This document shows positions 20,001-28,800 of a stretch of 37,497 nt of DNA, one piece after another. The first letter of the stretch is position 1; every line of letters begins with the position of its first letter. A model generated the notes under the pieces. That model made no database searches. It had not been told where the DNA came from and was given only the letters and a program-made list of their open reading frames with translations. The position numbers were made by a program, and so were the translations under genes. The stretch comes from Candidatus Micrarchaeota archaeon CG1_02_51_15. GTDB lineage: Archaea > Micrarchaeota > Micrarchaeia > Norongarragalinales > UBA8480. Location of the stretch: positions 1 to 37,497 of the forward strand of contig MNVG01000019.1 in NCBI GenBank assembly GCA_001871495.1, written 5' to 3'.

Positions 20001-21252
20001 CAGCTCGACCACTATCGGCGGCGCAACCTACCGCGCGCTGCAAGCGCCCTTCCGCGCAGCCGACACTGCAATCAGGCACGCAATAGACACGCCCAACGTC
20101 GACTACGCCTTCCCCTACCTCAAATGGACGGCAGTTGAAGGCAACACGCCCGCACACTACACAATAGCATTCTCGGACGCCCCCAACCTTGCGGTGCTAA
20201 ACAAGTTCAAACTCGTTGCTGCTCCTGCAACCGCTGGAACGGAAACCCAAGACGCCCTCGAGATTGCGGCTCACTTAAACGGGCTCCGCGCAATGTCTGC
20301 AAACGCACGGTTATCCGACGAAGACGCGTTGAGAGTAAAAAGCGCTACTAACACGGAGTTGACTGCACCAACGTGGGCAATAACCGGCGGAAACCCGTTT
20401 GTTTACGTAAAATTCTACTCCGAAAGAAGCCACGACTACCTGAACGTAACAATCAACAATTCAAACTTGGCCAATGTAGCCAAGAACCTGCTTGCCTTCT
20501 ACGCCGACGAAAAAAGAAGCGCAACCGGCCTTGAAGAGTGCACTATAACATTCAAACCAGACGACCCCCGCGAGGTCGTAGCCAGCTGCCCAACGACTCC
20601 CGAACTCGTAGACGAAACTCAAGAACCTCCAGAAGAAGCAGAAGAAGCAACACAAGGAGAAGAGGCATCCGATGCTGAACCGGCTGTTCCGCCTGCGGTC
20701 GAAGCTTCGGTTCCTGCACCACCAGCGACGCCAACGGGGGGGGTAACTAGCGTTTATCAAATTGCAACGCAAGCAAACATTGACCGGATTTGTACCTCGA
20801 ACCAGGTTTGCTATGGATTATCCGTTCCTTCGGACTGCATAAATACTTGCGGCAGTAATCTTCCAGCAGGAATGCAGGCAAGCAATATCGTTGAGGAATG
20901 CACTCTGCGTTGTGCAGCACGCGCGACTACAAATGAAAGAATGGCTTGCGCAGTGCGCTGTAATTTACTCGCCAGCCCGGTTCCAACCTGCAGCCTTACT
21001 TCAACTACTACTGCCAACCAATATACTATTACCTTAAACCCTGCTCAACCGGCTACTGCGAACAGGAGAGAATTAGTGCAGACAACAACCACGAACACGG
21101 TCATAGCCACGCTTGGCACGACCAACACCGTCGCTTTAACCGGTTACACCGCCACAACTCCGGTTTACCTTCGGTTCGTGCGTGCAACAACAAGTCCTAC
21201 GCCACAAGATTACGCTGCCAGGGTATTGCAGTGCGTCCTTAGTAATAGCTGA
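14005..21252 (+). CDS. Giant surface protein 2, paralogue of giant 1
   Basis: ORF track opens at 13972; ATG at 14005 (MAEGKEGFLRS) is the more likely start. TM FPFFAALCLLIVGAVAFFVFPSFG; repeats such as LEVQVLSGTTPIDGADVALWRDGNSFASVKTRDGTALFSEVPL; Q/Y-rich segment; Cys-rich C-terminus. Confidence 0.9.
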   Translation: MAEGKEGFLRSAYFGLEDRYYSLIDFLNDKLHLPVVDFFVNPIESRGLPSFPFFAALCLLIVGAVAFFVFPSFGVWGATTSLEVQVLSGTTPIDGADVALWRDGNSFASVKTRDGTALFSEVPLQGDYSIRVSKTGFETLVQEVVLSGEAASLTASLRALAVPSATPRPAFNFIVNVADSAGTPVSGALVSYSSPSAGGDSGRRITDATGQAVLALSKQDQILMLSVSADGFVDGSKAVQSRQAYAYLTLLSASETRFQDNGDSSDTTSGDYNDYSLPVAVDVRVFVKDQQDNPVPCTVTLYDSDTGEALDSDRQSSGAFNFPSRVYSGSYVYVLVQPDDSEAFLEYTSGEQQAIAGTTMEFEVALEEKTIASSRDISVIVKDEEGNGVSYAAVELFSDSTNSKISSTSTDSEGNASFSISSDVELSSFYATAFAEDFLPSNIIVSSSSVTLVLKRVLAGNNAAFEAEVSNLDKQAVSGAKTVLYDENGRFFGAPVVESDLNGFAQFHQMPVNKQLRAKAKYRSQVGSSDIFVLSAADEERVVPIILSQATGSIKFVVKDIATLLPIGGASVQLQVDGEKHGSCTTSDGRCAIDSADAGKEFTARIIAPGYAVLSSESFAVSAEATLEKTFFLVPSSLANQTRVFLTQVTDEQDNDVTANEVLGKAGYYNFKIVASFPLSTERQGVFVRVGDLQNAAEEKTVLTSVDYSPSEIAQSIIAKGTSYKETLDASTDLLSSPESGAEFKWAYVEYDGLVGSAELSAKVFVKPTAKQQDDQVKVYYRAWTRIAGVFDRSPLDDVLSTNERSQGRDSLYAKSNAKTYGVSDGKYYCNPSGTACVAISFSTLNNPIGIPSPFKSTLGERFRINYEVRSFAPIEASQAFVRIASLEQLLRFGAFDGQGNLVRTTDYDARILLGSRGPTFSGSLEAEGIAPAALARLQVEFGDARGPIFTTADPFAIIEGKGRLLITELSPSTFETGKKKDLRIRILSGTQIPITNARISLEENDDSVDGAPFAGEPPAPIVGDNSEDNGLDGYYKISKIRTKSPGVFTLRVRRDGYAETTEELTSTTTEFLSFTPDEGIEAECKGTQTTIENILDTSLDVIATVGPGETDAPCAEITGIGVSKTSSDAGETAYSIKKLGAGKTKRLRIIPSAPGDCTVSFSSRDARTSANYYIEYEVSNLCNEYASNTTASLNATISTKEYFYAKDGVWYDYSGGSNPARVLVNATEVNEDGSEAVNVSVSFQNQDSLAHAFQCKNRVGRVVFQATTEQFTPGAVVIGTFTKAGLFKCKLENGNEARLKIKSLCPHHSWSYYSGFLAACLVREGLLRNTPVGDIVNYGASAWEVAASIPYHLDAAAGFRPLTATQAQASYSQIQTQFQNPQANVQAGSYYNPNQQQGYNQYPQNQPYSQTPVQQGTGYQAVTQAAYSTPSNSQQYIAETSTTCTPVSGGTRCIIKINPAMRFGGAAIAIDNVNTNYLQYLRVEQVNQRFEATTAEGTVSRGNANECFQFLDLDSGSSRIGTSLGQAVQSAGIPAQVPLARSFAFLFNPEDNDDCINYVYENGKLYAEPAFTSGTWVLMTGVGSSHRITLEVQRMTDADDPAAPYYVMAVPAAGKVSYRSQTQNSIEPVFIVNNIAGKDITVEGSFLDEDGQQLTETTLGGRGNDRAAVFLQPLAMQAPSSTGETTPVIPLTLTRIGTQELTTSEDSPNQNRLTLATAERVATTPASSALLNYDVIGSVGKVTNPSDATAANSISLPALQCSGTFFCKASDAQNAYNDFKNDAETSIGTAYSYVPFVYRRSMGGGLDQAFETCIGVLGNEMIADRASEALCKTFFKACNSDAYDEEEEEIEEGEEEHLDWSAIGASAGNALKTTFCQGTQMGQNLQAMESMFGDQRTREVLRQALGRVLNAGNFRTPELRPLLNIQERTPYFFNIIKTAEPVNGDADVGRGIKLVEVSVNPDEINQLLQSQVRGRDEDLTIVYEERGLFAPRARTSGSSSTTIGGATYRALQAPFRAADTAIRHAIDTPNVDYAFPYLKWTAVEGNTPAHYTIAFSDAPNLAVLNKFKLVAAPATAGTETQDALEIAAHLNGLRAMSANARLSDEDALRVKSATNTELTAPTWAITGGNPFVYVKFYSERSHDYLNVTINNSNLANVAKNLLAFYADEKRSATGLEECTITFKPDDPREVVASCPTTPELVDETQEPPEEAEEATQGEEASDAEPAVPPAVEASVPAPPATPTGGVTSVYQIATQANIDRICTSNQVCYGLSVPSDCINTCGSNLPAGMQASNIVEECTLRCAARATTNERMACAVRCNLLASPVPTCSLTSTTTANQYTITLNPAQPATANRRELVQTTTTNTVIATLGTTNTVALTGYTATTPVYLRFVRATTSPTPQDYAARVLQCVLSNS

Positions 21253-21349
21253 ACTAGGAGCGCCACTTGTGAGGCAGTATTAATCTGCCTGCCTTCGCAA
21301 GGCGGTTGAAAAGAGGTCAACGACGCCGAACGGGTTTTATTACGTGCGG

Positions 21350-22108
21350 TCAGGCCGTCTCCGTGATTTTCGCTTGTTTTTTTACTTCTTTTGCTACGGC
21401 GCCGTATTCGAGGTAGTTGGGGGTTAGGGCGGTGATTTCTTTTTTCCAGATTTTTTCCAGCGCGTCTACCCGCTTCGCGAATTCCTTGAAGTCGAAAGAC
21501 GTGGAGTAAAAAGAGAGTTTGGCGTCAACCGTCTTCTTGTCGGGCGGGCTGTTGCGGTGCAGTAGGAAGTACAAGTCGAACAAGTCCCGCGCCGAACTGC
21601 GGGTTATTATCGCCCTGATTTTTTCAGCCGTGATTTCGCGCTCATCCATTGCCCGTATGGAGTAAGGAAGGAGGTCGGGGTACGACGGGGTTATTGTTGT
21701 AGGCACGGGTTTGAAAAGCGTTTTTTCGCGTTTGCTGAAGTCAAAAGTTATGGTTGCTTCGCTTATTGCGGCTCCGTTGTATAGCGGGCCGCGTGCTCTG
21801 AGTTTGACTGAAGTGGAGTTGGCCCCGTTTTTTTCGGCGTGCGAACGGACTGAAAACCCGGCTGAGTTAAGGAATGCTGCAAGCGAATCAAAGTCGGGTT
21901 CCTTGGAGTCGTCGAGCGTGAAGTCCAAGTCTTCAGAGTAGCGGGGCAGGTTGAACGCCTTTTGCAGGCAGGTGCCGCCTTTGAACACGCCTGAAAAACC
22001 GGATTGCGACAGGAACCGCAGGCTCCAGTGTTGCAGGTAATCCTTCTCTTTTTGCGAGAGGTTAAACCCGGGCGGCCCGAATTTATTCAAGTCTTTCCGA
22101 TCCAGCAT
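21350..22108 (-). CDS. abiEii: AbiEii-type nucleotidyltransferase toxin
   Basis: 252 aa; FKGGTCLQKAFNLPRYSEDLDFTL is the AbiEii nucleotidyltransferase motif; REITAEKIRAIITRSSARDLFDLYFLL. Confidence 0.88.
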   Translation of the reverse strand: MLDRKDLNKFGPPGFNLSQKEKDYLQHWSLRFLSQSGFSGVFKGGTCLQKAFNLPRYSEDLDFTLDDSKEPDFDSLAAFLNSAGFSVRSHAEKNGANSTSVKLRARGPLYNGAAISEATITFDFSKREKTLFKPVPTTITPSYPDLLPYSIRAMDEREITAEKIRAIITRSSARDLFDLYFLLHRNSPPDKKTVDAKLSFYSTSFDFKEFAKRVDALEKIWKKEITALTPNYLEYGAVAKEVKKQAKITETA

Positions 22109-22676
22109 TCTTAATCACCTTTTTCAGGCGGGCTAACGCCCGGCCGGAACAAGCCTTGCGCACTTGCTCTGTGTCTATCGACGGCAACGCTTCTTTAAGC
22201 ACTATCTCAGAACAGGCGCGGGGAACGTTGATGCAGTCGGCAAACGCCTTTTCAGCAGAAGCCAACAGTACGCCGTCCCGCTTTTCGAAACCCGTAAACC
22301 GGCTTACTTTGTACTCTTTCACGTCCGTGTTTGAAACAGAGTATTTTTTTGAGTTTCTTGCTACTGCGAGTTGTACGAACCGCGGGATTTGCGTAGTCAA
22401 GCCATGCGCGTACAACGCGGAGTGAAACGATAAGTAGGCGGGTGCGGAAATCTCGCAAGCGATTGCATCCGGCAATGCGTCGGCAAACGCCCACCACCCG
22501 CGTTTTACCAAAACCAACTCCCCCTTGTTTTTCAAACGGTGCAGCGCAAGCCTCGCGTATCCCTTCCTCCCTGCAAGCGCGGCGTACTCTCGGGAACGGA
22601 ACGCGCTGCGGCCCGCCTTTCGAAATTCATTCAAAACCAAATCTATTACATCACTTTTGATTTGTTTCGTTATCAT
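22083..22676 (-). CDS. abiEi: AbiEi-type antitoxin/transcriptional regulator
   Basis: 197 aa; N-terminal winged-helix-like region, PAYLSFHSALYAHGLTTQIPR, and KRDGVLLASAEKAFADCINVPRAC; overlaps the AbiEii gene by 26 nt. Confidence 0.82.
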   Translation of the reverse strand: MITKQIKSDVIDLVLNEFRKAGRSAFRSREYAALAGRKGYARLALHRLKNKGELVLVKRGWWAFADALPDAIACEISAPAYLSFHSALYAHGLTTQIPRFVQLAVARNSKKYSVSNTDVKEYKVSRFTGFEKRDGVLLASAEKAFADCINVPRACSEIVLKEALPSIDTEQVRKACSGRALARLKKVIKNAGSERLE

Positions 22677-22686
22677 AAATGATAAC
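22669..22686. promoter_or_regulatory. Inverted-repeat operator candidate over the abiEi start codon
   Basis: GTTATCAT-AA-ATGATAAC, perfect 8-bp arms; TATA-like TTTTATATC on the minus strand immediately upstream (about 22690-22700). Confidence 0.6.
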
Positions 22687-22886
22687 TAATTGATATAAAA
22701 GCGTTGCGTGAGCTTGGTTTTGGTTCAGGTTAGGGTAACGCCCGGGCCGTAACGTGCTGTTGCAACAAAATCCACTGTTTTGTAGACTTTGATCACCGAT
22801 GCGGTTTGAACTGGCTCGTAAGAGGGCGGGCTTCCGAGTACGGCTTTAAATAGTGTTTTTTCCTTATTTGGTGCGGGTAGTATATA

Positions 22887-25800
22887 GTGGGTTTTGACGA
22901 GTTTGCAGCAGGTTTCCAAGAAAAGTGGGAGTCCTTCCTCGAGTCGTGCGACGAAAAAGGAATTCCACTAAGAGGTTTCTGTGAAGGACTTGAAGAACGC
23001 GGCATTCCCGCGCTACCGTTTTTTGCAGCAATTGTATTCATACTGGTTCTCGGAGCGCTGTGGTTCTCAGTAGTAGGACCTGTTCTAATGCCCACGTTGA
23101 CGTCAACTTCGTTGAACGTGCGCGTGCTCAACGAGGCGGGCGAACCCATTTCCGGCGCGGTTGTCGCACTGCGTGCAAGCGGCACGCAAATCGATTCGCA
23201 GACTGCCGACGATAACGGCAGGGTTTCGTTTGCTTCAGTGCCTGCAGGCCCTGTTGTTATTGAAGCAAGTGCGGGCGCGGATTACGAGAGTAAAACCGAT
23301 TCTTTTGCAGTCGAAGCAGGCAAGCCTAAGAGCACGTCGCTTCGTTTGATTAAGCAAGTGCGGCTGCGAGTTTCGCTGCGCATTCAAGTGGACGGGCCTG
23401 CTGCGGCCAATGTTTCGCTGTGGACTGAAAACAAGCAGGAGTTTGTTGAAACAAAGTTCGGTTCGATTGTTGCTTTCGACGTTGATGCGAATAATAATTA
23501 CGTTGTTTTAGTGCAGGCCCCGGGTTACCGCGATGAAGAGAAGCTGATTCAAGTTGGTTTAGCCAACACGATGCCGATGGTGATTCGGTTGTGGAAGTTG
23601 GGTGAATCCGCGTCGTCGAACTTGCACGTCATAGTAAGGGATTCGGCGGAAATGGAGGGCAAGGTTATTGAGAACGCGTCGGTGGAAGTGCGTTTGAACG
23701 GCACGGACGCGGTTTTGGCGACTCTTTCGACTGACGGCGACGGCGCAACCGAGGTTGTCGACGTTCCTACCGGTTCTGCGTTCAGCGTTTTTGCCAAAGC
23801 AGACGGTTTTCTTTCCAAGACAGTCGGGTCGCTTGTTGCAGAAACAGGGAGCAACTACGTTACGGTTCGCTTGGCGAAGAAAACCGCGGATAATTCAAAG
23901 TCGGTTTCAATAAGCGTGGTTGATTCAAGCGGAACTTTCGTTGAAAGCCCGTCGATTGCATTGTATTGCGGAGTGCCGTTTGTCAAGAAAGACGATGCGA
24001 CTCCGTTTTCCGGAGTGACGTCTTTCGACGTTGGAGAAGGCGAGAGTTGCGTGGTTACCGCGTTTAAAGACGGGTTTTTAGCTGCCTCGCGAGGGGTTGC
24101 AAACCAAGGGGAGTACACCATTGCGTTGCAGAACCCGACTTCACTTAATTCAGGCAAGCTTTCGGTTGCGGCAGTTGATTCAATGGGCTCGCCTGTTCCT
24201 GCGGCAATGGTTTCATTGTTTTACGCAAGCGGCTATCCGACTGGGATTCCCGAGCAGCGATCGGGCTTGGATGGAAAAACGGTTTTCAACCGCGTTGCAA
24301 ACGGGAAGTATGAAGTGCGCGCGTCTTACGGAAACAAGTTCGGTTACGTCAACACGGACGTTACGGCTGGCAGCGAGGGTTCGGTTCAAGTTACGTTGTT
24401 GCCGCTGAAAGCAACGTTGAACTTCGAGGCAGTTGATTATTACTCGAATGCAGCAATTGCAAATGCGTTGGTTTCTTTGACTGATTCAACAAGCAATTCA
24501 GTTAACTGCACCACTGATTATGCGGGAAGGTGCGCACTGCAAGCAGCCGAAGGGAAGGTGAGTTACGTTGTTTCAACAGGCAATTACGGAAGCTACTCTG
24601 CCGAAACAACGGTTACTGGCGGCGCATCTTCCAATGAGTCAGTGCGCTTGGTGAGCGCGTCTGTTGCCGCTTCGGTAAAGCTTGTTTTCTTGGGGGTTTT
24701 CGATTCGAACGGCAAGAAGGTTTCAGCGCTTTCACCGGCGTCGGTTTACTCTGCAAAGTACTTGATTCGCGCGCCTCAAGCTGCTTTTGAAAGCGCAGAA
24801 GCATTTGTCTTACTGGGCCAACAGCAGGCAATTACGGAAAACGACGTTGCGGAAATAATCGATTACTACGCGCCGGATGCTTCGTTGGTTGAAGGAGGAG
24901 CAGACTTTTCGTCAGCGGCGTATGAAGAAGAAGAGGCGCTTGCAAGTGAAACGCCGGTTCCCACTCCGTTGTCGGTTGAAGTGCTTACGGACTCGAAAGA
25001 AATTGCTTCAAGCGCAACAGGCGGGGTTCCGGTTCTTCCTTCTACAGTAGGCACTTCACAGTCGTTGAACAACGAGGGCTACAAGTGGGCGCGTTTTCGC
25101 TTCGGTTACTTCAACGGCTCCAAGGAACTGCGCGTGGTGTTCCGCACTAAAGCCGTTGCGTCGGCAAGCGTTTTGCTGAGCCACCGCAGCGCGTTCAAAA
25201 CCGCGTCGGGAATCCTACGCGACCCTGAAGACACGATTGCCGGCGTTTCCAAGCCCGAGTTGCTTGCGCGAACAGTGCAATCGGGTTTGTTTGAAGTCAA
25301 TTTCCAAGGCGATTGCGCAGACGGATTGTGCGTCCAAGCATTCCTTGAAGGAGTGAATGGAAAAAGCGGTGAGTTGCTTGAAGCAATTGTTCCCGAAGAA
25401 CTTTCCTTAAACGTAAAACTATTGTCTTCAACAGGGACAGTGGCATTGGCGCTTTCAACCGAAGGCAATGCACTGCAGTTGATTGAAGCAAGGTTCGGAA
25501 CAACCCGGGTTGCATCCAGGCCAAGTCAAGAAGGCGTGCAGGAACTTTCGCTCGACCGCCTTGCAAGCGGAAGCGAAGCAGTGTTTAAAGTAAAGGCAAA
25601 AACTTTTGCGCAAGACGCGATACTGCAACTGGAAGCAACTTCAGGTGACGGCGCAATTGAAAAAACTTTTTCAGTCCGCGTGGTAAACCCACGCAACAAC
25701 CTTAAAGTCGTTGCAAGGCCGCTTGCACTAAAGGCGCTTGAATCAAACAAAGTAACGTTTATAGTAAACGACGCGTTCGACCAGCCTGTTTCAGGCGCGA

Positions 25801-28800
25801 GGATCGTACTGGGCTCTGAAGACGACGAGCTGGGACTCCAGTTGGAAGCAACCGCGTCCGAAAACACTGAAGGAACTTACTTTATTGACGGCGTCGAACC
25901 AGCCAAAGTAGGCGAAGCGGAATACGGCATAACAGTTGAAGGGTTCAAGACCGTCCGCGGAACGATTCCCATTGTAACCCAACGCATTTTCTCAATAGAA
26001 CCTAACTCGCTAAGCGTTTCGGCTTCATTGGAAGACAACGAACCTGCCGAATTAACGTTAACCAACTTGCTCGACAACGACGCGCGCGTATCAATACAAG
26101 TAATGCCGGACTCCACTCCACAGTACACTGAATTAGTGGTGGACGAACCGGCATTCACTTTAACTGCAAAGCAAGAGAAGATAGTGAACTTGCGCGCACT
26201 GGTCTCCAACGCGGTCTTGACAGTTGCGCTCAAACAAAACACGCTGTCGGAAAGAGTCAACGGGCGAGTGCACGTCATTGCCCGCTTGGGAGAAACCACG
26301 CAGGAAGCCGACCTGCGTTTTTCCGCATCCACTTCAATAACCCAACAAGCGCTTGCCGAACTCGTCGAGTTCTCGGACGAAGAACTCGAGTTCTCGATAA
26401 ACCCGCCCCGCGAAAGCCGCAAGACATCGTCAGTTAATATTACCAACAACGCCCGCCACCCTGTTCTAATCAACCAGCAGTCAAGCGAACGCAACGTCCG
26501 CATCACTCCCTTGTCCGCGCAACTGGCGCCCGGCGAAACCAAGGAATTCACCGTAACCGCTTCATTGCCCCGCGAGTCAACAAGCGACCGCTGCATCGTC
26601 AACGACGTAAGCCAGTCAGTTGACTTGGAATTCAGAATCGCAATGCAATCCGTTTCCTTTACTAAAGTCGTAAAAGCCGACGTGGAAATAGCAGCTTCTT
26701 CAAGGTGCTACTTGTCCGATGGGCTTTCCTTCACCTTGCCGGTTCCCGTAATATTCAAGTTCCCAACCGGAACGGTAATCCGCGGCCAGCCTGCTGACGA
26801 CGGCTCCATTCCCGTGCTATTGCCTTCAAGCGACAAAATCGTTTTCTACGAAGGCACTTCGCTATACGGCGGCAACGCGGCTTTGCGCAGCCAAAACCCC
26901 AGTGCTTTAGACACCTACCCGTACGGAAACTCGCCTTACTACTCGTCCGCCGCAACCTCTTCATACTACCGCGACCCCTCGCTCTACTCGCCGACTGCCT
27001 CGTTCGAACAATCGACTGCAGTCAACCAACAACAAGCGGTTGTTCCTGCAGGCGTGCAGTTCGTAATGTCCTCGCGCTTCGCCTCCTCCGTAACCCCGCA
27101 AACGCCGTTGGCAGGCTCCAGCAGCAACGTAATAATCCGCTTCCCAACCGTAGTCTTCTTGCAACTTCCGTCTGATGCCGAACAAACCCAGGACGCTGCA
27201 GGAACGCGGGTAAACCTCCGCAACGCATACATAATACTGCCGCCAAACACTCCGATACTCCAAGCGCCGGGAATGGGAGTAATAGTCCAAATTCCACCCA
27301 ACACGCCAGTTGCATTCGGCCGCACCGGAAGCGAACTGGGCTCAATGGAATTGAATTACGACGAGGAAATGCTACTGCAATTGCCTACTGACGCCCGCGC
27401 TTACCAGGCCGGCGGCGGAATCCATGCAGACTTCACTTCCTGCACGCGCCTGACAATCCGCTCAGTGCGCGGCCGCACGTCCAACACTCTTCCCGCAGCG
27501 CGTTCAGTCGACGTCCAAGGCGCAACACTTGAAGGAACCGGAAGAACGGCAGTAATCCGCATTCCCCCGTCTTCGGTTTCCAACATCCGCTTGGGCACCT
27601 GCCTTGATTCGACCAACCCCGACGACCAAATGTTTTCCATGCGAACAGACCGGCCTACCACCATAATACTGCCTCCAGGCTACGACGGGCCAACCCGAAG
27701 GTTCAGAGTAGACTTCGACTCCTGCCAGCCAATAGACGTGCGTGGAGGAATGAGGACGGAAATATCTTCAGTTCGTCGCATAGTGTTTCCCGAAAGTAGC
27801 CGCGGGCAAGCAATAGAACAACCCGACGGTTCCAGCGTGTGGCAAGCGACAATCCCCGCAGGCGAAGAATGGGCAATACTACCTTGCGACGCAAGCGGAA
27901 CCGTAACCGTCTCGACAACCGGCGAATACCTTTCAGGCACGCCCACCGCCCTCGCGTTCAACCTTGACGACAGCACTAACGGACGTAGCCAGGACAAAGA
28001 CTTTTGTCTCGTCAACTCAGGCACTTCCCCGCTTTACCCTGCTCAAGGCGAGCACTACGCGGAAACCATTTCAGCAGCACTAGACCAAGAGACTTTCTCG
28101 CAGTTGATCCAGCGCGAAAACATTTACTTCAGCAACCAACTAGTCGGAACCCCGGCCAACCTTGCTTTGGAAACAGGCAGCCGCTGCAACCGACTCAAAA
28201 TACGCGCGAGCCTATCAGGCATGAGCTCGGACTGGGTGGACGGCAACGGCTGCGTAACCCGCGAGGGGACAATCACAGGCTCGATTACCTTCAGCGCAAC
28301 AGACCGCCGCAACTGGCAAGGAAGCTTCACGCTGCCAGTAACAATACGAATCGCGCGCTCGCAAAACGGATGCTTCTACGACCGCATTTTCGACACCGAA
28401 AACGCATTGCACGGCGCATTCGTCAACTACGACAACGAATACCCCAACGAACGAACCGGCGAAAACATGAAATTCTCATTCAAATCACCAGGCCACTACC
28501 GCTACATTAGCGTGGTAAACAACCTCCTCCAACCCGCAACCATTACCGCCGAAGGCGACGCGCCAATGGAATGTGAAATGCCCTCCGAACTCGAACAAGG
28601 CCAAGCAGCGCTAGTACGCTGCACTGCAACAGTCGAAGGCGAAGGAGACTACGCGATAATCTTTACCCCGGAGGACAGTGACGAACCGATTGAAAAAATC
28701 GTGCGCGTAATAGTCTACCCCACGCCTGCAACAGCAGAAGCGCGTGCTCTCTACTCGCAATCGCCAGTCGGAGAACTGGCGCCAAACCCGTCTACAGCAA

